From assembly GCA_019638275.1 (NCBI GenBank), contig JAHBUC010000001.1, positions 744,001-808,000 of the forward strand: a DNA stretch of 64,000 bases, given 5' to 3'. The DNA is from Cyclobacteriaceae bacterium. Its GTDB lineage: Bacteria; Bacteroidota; Bacteroidia; Cytophagales; Cyclobacteriaceae. Positions within the stretch are counted from its first letter, which is position 1. Each line of letters begins with the position of its first letter. Below, in pieces: positions 36,101 to 44,127 of this stretch. The notes beneath the pieces were generated by a model. That model searched no databases and was not told where the DNA came from. It was given only the letters and a program-made list of their open reading frames with translations. The position numbers were made by a program, and so were the translations under genes.

Positions 36101-36279
36101 GCCGCGACCCAAATGGTACCTTCCGGATCCTGAAGTATATCAACAATTTCTGAAGAACGAATGGTGCCCGGAATAGTGAGTTGTTCAAATACGAGCTGTT
36201 CAGGCAAAGCCTGTGTGAATGCGATGCCCGGCAAAAGCAGCGAGAGAAACAGAGCTATGGAATATCGGTTTAGGCGCAT
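33079..36279 (-). CDS. Two-component sensor: Reg_prop propellers, Y_Y_Y, HisKA, HATPase
   Basis: 1066 residues. A signal peptide (SIALFLSLLLPGIAFTQ) is followed by about 14 Reg_prop blades forming two periplasmic beta-propellers (about 25-690: e.g. GTIWVAADGLFQYDG, KTGIIWIGATGALNKYD). Then come a Y_Y_Y domain (about 700-775), one helix (WFITFSIIAVALVTFSGI), a coiled coil, a HisKA domain with FSILSHDLRSPLTTLKGFL, and a HATPase_c with NVVSNALKF, DEGIGM and GTGLGLVLCKNF. It stops there: no receiver or AraC domain, unlike the hybrid regulators (HTCS) of the same architecture. No regulator gene is adjacent. Confidence 0.95.
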   Translation of the reverse strand: MRLNRYSIALFLSLLLPGIAFTQALPEQLVFEQLTIPGTIRSSEIVDILQDPEGTIWVAADGLFQYDGLTFTRYANLPDSGSIGGREINRLFYDPIKRRLLIATRNYGIVEYSYHTNALRKLPARDGLPIVNELAQMPDGMVWTTTFNSGLFYLENDTLKKFTDPLVNTNTATSLIVHNDQLLVGDLRKVFFLKEKKVVDSLYLTWPNTEFTVYGRVTAIEIDNKNRLYLGTEKQGALIYDLNNKQFIKYFAPDTSPFYNRINNIFIDQNQLVWILTKSGGLAVYSATADRFLPAVRNPLSSSSLSGDNCTSIFEDKTGIIWIGATGALNKYDPTKIKFQHITNDPLDINSLSDKMVRGIYEADNGDLLIGTDGGFVNQVNRKTSTVIRHRIKLPGVEKPCVPMYFHDLDANTILIASSVGLVAMDKMNYTFSWYKPLQDEFSNKMTRQIMQRSQKLYILATGSLFVFDLTTKQIAKYSNFSSDPQKRAINATALYLDDEERIWVGVQGGVSLVNDDLTFTYYPIEKNPVRPDGSYFMVLSMEEIDNKLWIGTFNSGLWQLDMDKLNTPEEAIKRIDIPELNTNTIYASIPDEDNNVWISTNQGILKFERESRTVTQFAVSEGVQDLEFNRLAYLKTRNHEIVFGGINGLNIFDPKKITTGYALVKPVILNAYGLKDTQHAFHINLRQASSLKLTHNQNQVSFNILVPNYQQPPTHVTEYTLQKHDTQWNISQSNTITYNNLKPGKYTLQIRTKFRGEVTESDSIEIEITYPFWLSWWFITFSIIAVALVTFSGIKAYAAKARRDKERLEKLLKERTAEIEKSREELQVLNQKKDLIFSILSHDLRSPLTTLKGFLSIIIENVEALPKEAIKKHAKSIRNSVSSSLDLIDNTLFWSMSQTGTITYTPSIFSLTEVLQKIHSLYELTAEKKRINFELSIHEEISVYGDENMLYVALRNVVSNALKFTTEGKLVKIQATSNHLHAIIKITDEGIGMSKQYIEKLMADEQTALKVGTANEKGTGLGLVLCKNFVQLNSGSLHIESHENTGTEFTIRLPLPPPNQTEGLK

Positions 36280-36648
36280 TCAATCTTCCGGATAGGGAAT
36301 AAAAACAAAATTGGTGAACTCCTTGTCCACCACAAACAAGCAACAAAATTCGTCTGGATCTCTATAGGCTGCTTTAAATGCTTCCTGTTTATCTTCATCA
36401 ATCAACCCGCGTTGCACAAACTCATCCATATAACTGATGTAATAATTCCATTGCAGGTCGGCAAGGTGCTTATCAATAAGGAGCTGACCGACAGGTTGTG
36501 GTTCCTTGCACACCGGAAAAACCGGGTATTCTGAAAACCCACGCTTGCGTACCTGGTAAGATGCTTCTTTTATTGAATCAGCAACTTTTACAAAATCCTG
36601 CGAAATTGTACCTAAATATTTCCCACTTAACTCCGGATCGTTGTGCAT
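36280..36648 (-). CDS. Conserved-looking hypothetical protein coupled to the sensor gene
   Basis: 122 residues, soluble, no signal peptide, with an alpha-helical look (QDFVKVADSIKEASYQVRKRG, LADLQWNYYISYMDEFVQRG) and a C-terminal YPED. No family recognised. Its stop codon directly abuts the ATG of the large sensor kinase, so translation is probably coupled. It may be a modulator of that sensor or simply the first gene of the operon. Confidence 0.75.
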   Translation of the reverse strand: MHNDPELSGKYLGTISQDFVKVADSIKEASYQVRKRGFSEYPVFPVCKEPQPVGQLLIDKHLADLQWNYYISYMDEFVQRGLIDEDKQEAFKAAYRDPDEFCCLFVVDKEFTNFVFIPYPED

Positions 36649-36741
36649 TGTTATAAAAAATGAGCCACTAAAATAATATGTTGGTGTGGTTCTCTGTCCT
36701 CAAGGTAAGAATTCCCTATTTTCGAACATAAACCCATTGAA

Positions 36742-39567
36742 ATGAGATCAATTATACTGTTTTTGATGGCAGCCCTATGCCTGTCGGTGTATGGCCAGCC
36801 CTCCACAGAGGCTGAAATTCAAGCTTCTTTCGAAGCCCGTAAAAAACTGGCCGAACAATCTATTTTAAAGAATTATCCCATACGCAATATCGGGCCAACG
36901 GTGCAAGGTGGCCGCATTGTTGATATTGAAGTAAACTTGAAAAATACGCATGAGTATTACCTCGGTTTTGCTTCAGGTGGAATTTTCAAGACAGAAAACA
37001 ACGGCATCACCTTTAATCCTGTTTTTGATGAAGTGGATGCGATGGGTATCGGTGATTTTGCGCTGTCGCAATCCGATCCAAAAATTTTATATGTGGGCAC
37101 GGGTGAAAAAAACAGCAGCCGTTCCAGCTATGCCGGCAGTGGTATGTACAAAAGTGCAGATGGTGGAAAAACCTGGCAACACATTGGCCTTACCGGAACA
37201 CAACACATCAGTCGTGTACTCATTCATCCGCAGGATAACAACACGGTTTGGGTGGCAGCGATTGGTGCGTTGTATTCTAAAAACAATGAGCGTGGTGTTT
37301 TCAAAACAACCGATGGTGGAAAAACCTGGAAAAAAACACTTTTTGTAAACGACAGTACCGGTATCATTGATTTGGTCATCAACCCAACAAACTCAAACCA
37401 ATTGTTGGCGTCATCGTGGGATCGTTCGCGTAAAGCCTGGGATTTTAAAGAAGGCGGTGAAGGCTCATCCATTTATAAATCGGATGATGGCGGTGAAACC
37501 TGGTATAAGTCGGTGGCCGGATTTCCACAAGGCGCACAAGTGGGCCGTATCGGGTTGGATGTTTCCGCTGCAAATCCTGCAGTGGTGTATGCCATTCTGG
37601 ATAACCAAGGGGAAGTGCCTCAAACCGATCAGCCTGCTAATGATTCAGGTTTAAAATCGGATGCATTTAAAAACATGACCAAAGAGGCTTTTTCGAAACT
37701 GGATGATAAAAAGCTGGATGAATTTTTACGCAACAATCGCTTTCCACAAAAGTATGATGCGAAGAGAGTGAAGAAAGAAGTGAGTGATGGGAAATATTTA
37801 CCGGTAGCTTTGTATGAGTACCTGGGTGGAGATGCAAATGCCAATCTATTTAACAAAAAAATTATTGGAGCAGAAGTTTATCGTTCGGATGATCATGGGT
37901 CTACCTGGAAAAAGATGAACAGCTATGATTTAGATGGCGTGTTCTTTACATACGGTTATTACTTCGCAGAAATGCGGGTTGATCCATCCAATGCTGATAA
38001 AGTGTATATCTATGGTGTGCCGTTGTTGAAATCAAATGATGGTGGTGTTACCTGGAATCATTTGGATACCCTGCGCGGTGAGCAAAACATCCATGTGGAT
38101 CATCATGCATTATGGGTGAATCCCACCAACGGCAAGCACATGCTACTGGGTAATGATGGTGGTTTGTATGTTAGCTACGATGAGGGCGCATATTGGCAAC
38201 ACATAAATAATATGCCAGTAGGTCAGTTTTATACCGTGAATGTAGATATGGAAACCCCGTATAATGTGTATGGCGGATTACAGGACAATGGTGTGCTGAA
38301 GGGCTCGTCCCGTTCTGTGCCGAATGTAAGTAAGCATTGGGAACGAATTGGTGGGGGTGATGGCATGTATGTGGCAGCCGATCCACGCAACAGCAGGTTG
38401 GTGTATTGGGGTTTTCAGTTTGGCAATTATTTCCGTGTTGAACCCGGTAAACCCGGTGCGCGCATTACTCCGCGTAACGATGTGGGTGAAGCTGCCTACC
38501 GTTGGAACTGGTGCACGCCTTTGCAGTTAAGCAAACACAATCCGGATATTGTGTACATGGCAGCACAAAAAGTATTCCGGAGTTTAAATAAGGGTGAGAG
38601 TTGGGAGAGCATCAGCGATGATCTTACTAAAAATTTAAAGCAAGGTGATGTACCTTTCTCCACCATCAGTGCGTTGGAAGAATCTCCGCTAAAATTCGGA
38701 TTGCTGTATGCCGGTACCGATGATGGAAACCTGTGGGTGACTAAAAACGGTGGAGGCAGTTGGGATAAAATTGTTTCCGGATTGCCACAGAACAGATGGG
38801 TGAGTTCCATCTCACCTTCGCCACACGATGAAGCAACCGTTTTTGTGTCGCTTAATGGTTATCGTAACGATGATTTCAAGACCTACCTCTTCATGAGTAC
38901 AGATTATGGAAAAACCTGGAAAAGTGTAAAAGGAAACCTGCCTGAGTCGGTGGCCAACGTAATTGTGCAGGATCCGGTTCAACCAAACTTGTTGTATTGC
39001 GGATTAGATAACGGAACATACATGAGCCTGGATAAGGGCAATACATGGCACTACTTTAATGGTTTTTTGAACGTAGCCTCTTATGATATGATGGTGCATC
39101 CGCGTGATCATGAATTGGTAGTGGGCACACATGGGCGCAGTATTTTTGTCGCAGATGTTAAACCGCTTCAATCATTGAAAGATGCGGGTAAAGCCATTAT
39201 GGCGTTTGCACCACAAAGTATTCGCCACAGCGAACGTTGGGGGCAAAAGCAATATCCGTGGGCAGAAGCCAATGAACCAAAAGTGAATGTGTTGTATTAT
39301 GTAGGAAAAGCAGCGCCTACAGTTGCTGTAGAAATATACGATGAAAAGAAAAATCTCGTGCGTAAGCTTACCACATCAGGTTCAGCAGGATTTCAAAATT
39401 TTACCTGGGATGTAAAAGTAAACGAAGCGGTTGCTGCCCCTGCAAAGGGTAAATCAAAAGCTCCTGCTTCAACGGACTCACCTTTGAAGTATGCCGGCAA
39501 AGGAAAGTATACGATCAAGTTTGTGAATGGTAGTGATAACAGCGAGGTTGTGGTGGAAATTAAATAG
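36742..39567 (+). CDS. VPS10/BNR-repeat beta-propeller exported protein
   Basis: 941 residues with a signal peptide (ILFLMAALCLSVYGQ). Many Asp-box/BNR turns of the form S.DGG.TW are visible (KSADGGKTWQ, KTTDGGKTWK, KSDDGGETWY, RSDDHGSTWK, KSNDGGVTW, STDYGKTWK), arranged as sortilin/VPS10-type propellers. A Lys-rich insert (about 300-365) interrupts the blades. The C-terminus is a beta-sandwich (GKYTIKFVNGS). Such proteins are common exported glycan- or peptide-binding proteins in Bacteroidota; no catalytic sialidase arginine triad could be identified, so enzymatic activity is not claimed. Confidence 0.88.
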   Translation: MRSIILFLMAALCLSVYGQPSTEAEIQASFEARKKLAEQSILKNYPIRNIGPTVQGGRIVDIEVNLKNTHEYYLGFASGGIFKTENNGITFNPVFDEVDAMGIGDFALSQSDPKILYVGTGEKNSSRSSYAGSGMYKSADGGKTWQHIGLTGTQHISRVLIHPQDNNTVWVAAIGALYSKNNERGVFKTTDGGKTWKKTLFVNDSTGIIDLVINPTNSNQLLASSWDRSRKAWDFKEGGEGSSIYKSDDGGETWYKSVAGFPQGAQVGRIGLDVSAANPAVVYAILDNQGEVPQTDQPANDSGLKSDAFKNMTKEAFSKLDDKKLDEFLRNNRFPQKYDAKRVKKEVSDGKYLPVALYEYLGGDANANLFNKKIIGAEVYRSDDHGSTWKKMNSYDLDGVFFTYGYYFAEMRVDPSNADKVYIYGVPLLKSNDGGVTWNHLDTLRGEQNIHVDHHALWVNPTNGKHMLLGNDGGLYVSYDEGAYWQHINNMPVGQFYTVNVDMETPYNVYGGLQDNGVLKGSSRSVPNVSKHWERIGGGDGMYVAADPRNSRLVYWGFQFGNYFRVEPGKPGARITPRNDVGEAAYRWNWCTPLQLSKHNPDIVYMAAQKVFRSLNKGESWESISDDLTKNLKQGDVPFSTISALEESPLKFGLLYAGTDDGNLWVTKNGGGSWDKIVSGLPQNRWVSSISPSPHDEATVFVSLNGYRNDDFKTYLFMSTDYGKTWKSVKGNLPESVANVIVQDPVQPNLLYCGLDNGTYMSLDKGNTWHYFNGFLNVASYDMMVHPRDHELVVGTHGRSIFVADVKPLQSLKDAGKAIMAFAPQSIRHSERWGQKQYPWAEANEPKVNVLYYVGKAAPTVAVEIYDEKKNLVRKLTTSGSAGFQNFTWDVKVNEAVAAPAKGKSKAPASTDSPLKYAGKGKYTIKFVNGSDNSEVVVEIK

Positions 39568-39580
39568 ATTCAGGAGTGTC

Positions 39581-39719
39581 TAAAAACCCGGAAATGATTT
39601 TACCGCAGAGGTTCGCAGAGAAAATACACGCAAAGGACGTTGAGAATAATTCTTTTTAACGCTCTGCGGATCTCTGCGCCTTCTTTGCGCTCTCAGCGGT
39701 TTCAAATATCCGGTTTTTA
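39581..39719. repeat. Dispersed CGCAGAG/CTTTGCG palindromic element
   Basis: In the gap between two convergent genes. CCGCAGAGGTTCGCAGAG and ACGCAAAGGACG on the left face CTCTGCGGATCTCTGCG and CTTTGCGCTCTCAGCGG on the right. Outer ends AAAAACCCGG and CCGGTTTTTA are themselves inverted. It is related in words to the element inside the tolC-like gene at 50852-50940. Confidence 0.75.
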
Positions 39720-39742
39720 ATGATGTCCTTTATTTGAATAAA

Positions 39743-39815
39743 CATGGAGTACACAGTGTATAACAGCTCTGTGTACTCCGTGGAACCTTTGTGATCTCCG
39801 TGGTTAAACTTTTCC
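39743..39815. repeat. Second dispersed palindrome (GTACTCCGTG family)
   Basis: GGAGTACACAG (39747-39757) is mirrored by CTCTGTGTACTCC, followed by GTGGAACCTTTGTGATCTCCGTGGTTAAAC. The words CTCCGTG and TTTGTG repeat. With the preceding element it fills the 257-bp gap, which otherwise contains no gene or clear terminator. Confidence 0.65.
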
Positions 39816-39824
39816 GCGCTAAGC

Positions 39825-42800
39825 TTACCGCAACTCCTTCAATATCTCCTCAATTGCCCGATCTAATTGCGGATCACGTTTCTCCAACCTGTTTTTAAAA
39901 TCCATGGGCACAAAAATATCCGGAGCCACGCCTTCCTGTTCAATATTTTTTCCGTCAAGTGTGTAGCAACCCCATGCGGGTAACCGATAAAACGATCCAT
40001 CCACCAGCCCTTTACCAGAAGTGAAAATAATCCACCGGTACGTTTCAGTGCCAATTACTTTACCCAGCCCAAGCTGTTTGAAGCCAGCTGCAGTCATTTC
40101 GGCATCGCTTAGTGATTGTTCGTTGATTAATAATACGATGGGTTTACCGGCAGGGGTGAAGTTGGGTTGTGAGGTTAACTTGCCTTCGCGGTATTTCCAT
40201 TGCAAGTACGGCCGCTGACTTAAAAACTGCAGCACGTTATCATGAACGTTACCACCGGTGTTGTAGCGCAAATCCAGAATCAACGCATCGCGGTGGTAGG
40301 CTTCTGAGGTCATATCGATTAAAAACTTGTTTAGCTCACCCTGCCCCATGTTCTTCATGTAGGCATAGGCAATGCGCTTGTTACTTTTCTCGTCTACAAT
40401 ACGCTGGTTGTTTGCGATCCACTCATCGTACAATAAATCGTTTACTTCAAAATATCCTTGCGGCTGAATTTTTACGGTATGCTCGTTGCTTCCGCGTTTA
40501 AACGTTAGGCTTATTTCCGGGTCAAACGAAGGCTTTACGAAATATTGCTCCCGGTTTTTAGCAGGATCAGCCGGTTCGCCATTTACTTTTGTCAGCACAT
40601 CGCCCGGCAAAATGGTAATCCCTTTTTTATCAGCCGAACTATAGCGAACGATGGAGGAAACGGTGTATGGCTTTTGTTCATCAAAAAGAATTCCGGTTGC
40701 CAGGGTGCGTGTCGAATAAAATGTTTTTTCCTCATCACCTGATGAATTAAAACCGGTGTGCGATGAGTTCAACTCACCCAACAAGTCGGTGATGAGTACA
40801 CGCAGGTCGGAGCGTGTGCGCACATGGGGGAGAAACGCAGCGTATTGATCACGCTTGGCATCCCAATCAAGCCCGTGAAAGGTTTCGTTGTAAAAGTTTT
40901 CTTTTACATTGGCCCATGTTTCCATGAACATCTGGGTGAATTCATCTTTCAGGTTTCTTCTGAAGGTATAGTTGATGTCGATTTTTTCTGTCTTCTTGGA
41001 TTCCAGGTTGAGGGTGTGGATATTGCCGCCAACCAGTGTATAAAACTTATCGCTCGATTTTACAATAAAAGCTGATCCTGTTGTGGCGCCATCAATCTTT
41101 TCGGTTTTGGTTCGTTCAAATTTCTCGTAGGTGGTCAGCCACAACATGTAGCGACTTTCGCTGTGGTTTGATGGATAGATAACCCAGGTTTTTTCATCTT
41201 TCTGAAATACCACGGGGTTGCCTTGTGTACCAAAATTCGGACTCACTAATTCTACACGATCCAGAATGTTTTCAAGGTCAATCGTATACGTTTTGATTGC
41301 TGGTATAGCGGGTTTAGATTCTTCCTTTTTGCCTTTGCTTTTCGTGTCTTCTTTTTTGGGTTCTTCTTTAGGCTTTTCTTCAAATAGTTTAACGTATTGG
41401 TCTGACTTGAAATCATCAGCAAATTTTTCCAACGCCACACGGTACACACGGCCATCGCTTAGTCCGTAAGGGTATGCCGGACGGTACCGGTTGGAGGTGA
41501 AGTAAATGTACTTGCCATCAGGCGACCAATAGGGTGAGCGTTCGGTTATACCGGTTTGCGTGAGGTTAACAATTCTTTTGTCGAGCAGGTGGTACAGAAA
41601 AATATCTTCTTCAAAATTCCGCTTGGCGGTGAAAAGTATATATTCGCCATTGGGAGAGAAAGAAGGTGTTGAGTTTTGAAAACCCCACAACTCTTCGCGC
41701 ACTACCGTTTCACTTTGTAAGGTTTTTAAATCGATAACGCGCACTTCATTTCGGCCGCTCAGGTAAACGCCTTTGGTACGATCGGCATTCAGGGTAATGT
41801 CGCGGTTGTTTTGTGCATCGTTGGTGAGTTGTTTTTCTTTTCCGGTTCCATCCGCAGCAATCGTATACCAGTTGGTGAAACCATTTAATGAGGTTTGTGC
41901 ATACAATAGTGTTTTGTTATCGGTCAGCCATTTTACTTCCAACACACGACCAAGTGGATGCGTGCTGATTTGCTGTACAATTTTTCCTTTGATGTCGGAT
42001 ACAAACAATTCGCCCCGTGAAGCAAAGGCAATCTTCTTTCCGTCTTCCGACACATCGAAATAGCCGATACGGTCTTTAACGTCAAAGTCTTTTTCTTTTT
42101 CGGCTGTGGTGTTCAGGATTGCTTGAATATTTACTTTCTGTGTAGTGTTTGTTTTTGGATCGTAGGAATAAATCTGAAAATCTTTTTCAAACACCACCAG
42201 GCTTCCATCGGCACTTACTACCAGGTAGCGAATGGAAGTAGGGAAGGTGGTAAGCGCTGTTTTCTTTCCATCTTTAAAGGTGTAGAGGTTGTATTCTCCG
42301 TTGCCTTCATCAGAAACAAAGAAGATGTTTCCATTCTTGTCGATGGATGGCCACATGTCTTTACCATTGTAGTCGGTGTATTTTTTAAAGGTGTTGGTGC
42401 TGGCATTCCACGATTGGATATCCGGATTGTATGCACCTTTGTAGCCTTTTCGATACGCTTGATTTTTACTTTCCCAGGTTTCGCTGAAAAACAATTCACC
42501 GTTGGGATGTTCGGCCAGGTTGTGCACGGTGTGGAAGTAGTGATCGAACAACCGCACCGGTGTGCCACCGTTTACCGAAATCTTGTAACCTGAAAAGCGA
42601 CTGTAACGCGATGAGGTGAAGTAGATGGTCTTTGAATCCCAACTCCAGTTATCGACATGATCGAATGCTTCATGAAATGTGAGTTGTTTGATTTCACCAC
42701 CTGTTGCCGGAATGATGTACACATCCTGGTTTCCGTTTTCCGATCCGGTAAAGGCTATCCATTTTCCATCCGGTGAGAATTTGGCGCGTGTTTCTTCCCC

Positions 42801-42992
42801 TTGCATGGCGGTGAGGCGTAAGGCGGATCCGCCCTGTGCGGGCACCTTCCACAAGTCACCATCAAAGGTGAATACAATGGATTGCCCATCCGGACTGACA
42901 CACGGAAAGGAAGAAAAATACAAGTCGGTTGATTGTGCATTTGCCAACAGCGAGATGCAGATGGATAAAAGGAGGGTTAGATGTCTTTTCAT
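39825..42992 (-). CDS. Tricorn-like S41 protease
   Basis: 1055 residues from the ATG at 42990-42992, which gives a signal peptide (MKRHLTLLLSICISLLANA) and starts four bases after acpH; an upstream ATG in the same frame was rejected. N-terminal WD40-like/PD40 beta-propellers (about 25-300 and 320-560) are followed by a Lys/Glu-rich linker (~575-605), a tricorn core with ELNSSHTGF (Ser-His pair), a PDZ domain (~760-840), and the S41 domain with DLRYNTGGNV, NEQSLSDAEM (nucleophile S962 before D963) and EQEGVAPD (Glu). The catalytic layout equals that of archaeal tricorn, but this one is exported. It probably degrades peptides in the periplasm. Confidence 0.92.
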   Translation of the reverse strand: MKRHLTLLLSICISLLANAQSTDLYFSSFPCVSPDGQSIVFTFDGDLWKVPAQGGSALRLTAMQGEETRAKFSPDGKWIAFTGSENGNQDVYIIPATGGEIKQLTFHEAFDHVDNWSWDSKTIYFTSSRYSRFSGYKISVNGGTPVRLFDHYFHTVHNLAEHPNGELFFSETWESKNQAYRKGYKGAYNPDIQSWNASTNTFKKYTDYNGKDMWPSIDKNGNIFFVSDEGNGEYNLYTFKDGKKTALTTFPTSIRYLVVSADGSLVVFEKDFQIYSYDPKTNTTQKVNIQAILNTTAEKEKDFDVKDRIGYFDVSEDGKKIAFASRGELFVSDIKGKIVQQISTHPLGRVLEVKWLTDNKTLLYAQTSLNGFTNWYTIAADGTGKEKQLTNDAQNNRDITLNADRTKGVYLSGRNEVRVIDLKTLQSETVVREELWGFQNSTPSFSPNGEYILFTAKRNFEEDIFLYHLLDKRIVNLTQTGITERSPYWSPDGKYIYFTSNRYRPAYPYGLSDGRVYRVALEKFADDFKSDQYVKLFEEKPKEEPKKEDTKSKGKKEESKPAIPAIKTYTIDLENILDRVELVSPNFGTQGNPVVFQKDEKTWVIYPSNHSESRYMLWLTTYEKFERTKTEKIDGATTGSAFIVKSSDKFYTLVGGNIHTLNLESKKTEKIDINYTFRRNLKDEFTQMFMETWANVKENFYNETFHGLDWDAKRDQYAAFLPHVRTRSDLRVLITDLLGELNSSHTGFNSSGDEEKTFYSTRTLATGILFDEQKPYTVSSIVRYSSADKKGITILPGDVLTKVNGEPADPAKNREQYFVKPSFDPEISLTFKRGSNEHTVKIQPQGYFEVNDLLYDEWIANNQRIVDEKSNKRIAYAYMKNMGQGELNKFLIDMTSEAYHRDALILDLRYNTGGNVHDNVLQFLSQRPYLQWKYREGKLTSQPNFTPAGKPIVLLINEQSLSDAEMTAAGFKQLGLGKVIGTETYRWIIFTSGKGLVDGSFYRLPAWGCYTLDGKNIEQEGVAPDIFVPMDFKNRLEKRDPQLDRAIEEILKELR

Positions 42993-42996
42993 AGTA

Positions 42997-43587
42997 TTAT
43001 GTTTCTTGTTCCAGCCAGTTTTTTGAGAACGCCTGAAGTTGTGGATAAAAGATAGAAAACTCCTGAGTGAAATCTTCATAATTTTTTTTGAGGTCATCTA
43101 CCGCCAGTTCCATTTTCGATTCATGTTTCGAGCGCCTGGCCATGCCCGAAAGCGCACGATCAATACCTTCCAACCGGGCATAGTTTACCAGCCAGTTTCC
43201 CTTGGTCATATACGGAAGCATGTACTTTACCCCTTCGGGCAAAATGGGATGAAAGCCTTCAAGGATGCGGTAACTCCGTTCGGCAAAGTCGGGGAGGAAC
43301 TCTTTATAATACTGTTCCCAGTTCCTGGCCAGCAGGTGATCATAAAACATATCCACAATCACAGCTGAATAATGCCGGTAGGTGGGGCGCAACCTGTTTT
43401 TACTGACGGCTACAATCGGGTGACTATCGGTAAACTCATCAATGGCACGATGCAGGGCAATGCCTCGGGCAATTTCGGGTTCAAATTGTTCAAGCAGGTT
43501 TCTTCCCTTCACAAAATCGCCAATGAAGTTGCCCACCATAATTTTTGGGTTGTCGCCTGAAAGACTGATGTGCGCGAGGAAGTTCAT
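42997..43587 (-). CDS. Acyl-carrier-protein phosphodiesterase (AcpH-like)
   Basis: 196 residues. MNFLAHISLSGDNPKIMVGNFIGDFVKG, RGIALHRAIDEFTDSHP and HYSAVIVDMFYDHLLARNW are the HD-like metal-binding blocks of AcpH, which removes the phosphopantetheine arm from ACP. All expected His/Asp residues (H6, D13-type loop, H in ALHRAID, D in VDMFYDHLL) are present. The gene ends four bases before the tricorn-like gene; a functional link is not obvious. Confidence 0.9.
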   Translation of the reverse strand: MNFLAHISLSGDNPKIMVGNFIGDFVKGRNLLEQFEPEIARGIALHRAIDEFTDSHPIVAVSKNRLRPTYRHYSAVIVDMFYDHLLARNWEQYYKEFLPDFAERSYRILEGFHPILPEGVKYMLPYMTKGNWLVNYARLEGIDRALSGMARRSKHESKMELAVDDLKKNYEDFTQEFSIFYPQLQAFSKNWLEQET

Positions 43588-43602
43588 GGGGTCAAGTTAG
43601 CG

Positions 43603-43660
43603 GTCGATAGTCAATAGTCCACAGTCAGCGGAAACAAACTGTAAACTATTGACTATCGAC
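43603..43660. repeat. Inverted repeat of GATAGTCAATAGTC words
   Basis: A 23-bp arm at 43603-43625 pairs with 43638-43660 around a 12-base loop, with few mismatches; a further TATTGACTAT follows. It occupies most of the 127-bp gap between the divergent acpH and terB-like genes, so it is not a terminator of either. Confidence 0.8.
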
Positions 43661-43714
43661 TATTGACTATAGCGTAACAATTCCCCATCTTCCAAGTTCA
43701 ATAAATCGAAGCTT

Positions 43715-44107
43715 ATGGCGCTTTCCCAACTGAAATTGCTGGTTAACCTGGCCCGGATTGACGGAGACATTGCCGAACGTGAACGAAAGTACATCACCAC
43801 CATCGGGTTGGCCAATGGTGTGCCGATGGAAGACATCGTTCCTTTATTTGATCAGGATCATGAGAATATCGGATTGAAGCACCTGGGCAACCAACAGAAG
43901 TTTGATTACATTGTAAGCCTGGTGCAGTTAATGAAAATTGACGAACGCCTCTATCAGAAAGAAATAAAATATTGCTCGCAGGTAGCTTCACGGCTTGGTT
44001 ATGATCAGTCGGTTATGTTTGAGCTGATGTTGCATGTGCGGGAAGAAATGCAGCGCAATGAATTGCAGGCACTGAAAAAGATTACCGAAAAATACCTATC
44101 CAAATAA
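43715..44107 (+). CDS. TerB-family protein
   Basis: 130 residues, all helical. [21 protein letters not shown] at the N-terminus, with the paired acidic residues of the TerB/DjlA-like fold, and [18 protein letters not shown] in the second half repeat the same metal-binding-type motif. TerB domains occur in tellurite-resistance and phage-defence contexts, but no such genes are adjacent here. Stand-alone cytosolic role unknown. Confidence 0.75.
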   Translation: MALSQLKLLVNLARIDGDIAERERKYITTIGLANGVPMEDIVPLFDQDHENIGLKHLGNQQKFDYIVSLVQLMKIDERLYQKEIKYCSQVASRLGYDQSVMFELMLHVREEMQRNELQALKKITEKYLSK

Positions 44108-44127
44108 CCTTTACCTTTTTTGAAATT

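Noticed and set aside
42993..43097. Longer N-terminus for the tricorn-like protease
   Set aside because: It overlaps the acpH 3' end and precedes a clear signal peptide at MKRHLTLLL.
43715..44107. TerB-like gene as part of a tellurite-resistance or defence island
   Set aside because: No TerC/D/E, nuclease or ATPase genes adjoin; neighbours are housekeeping or exported hydrolases.
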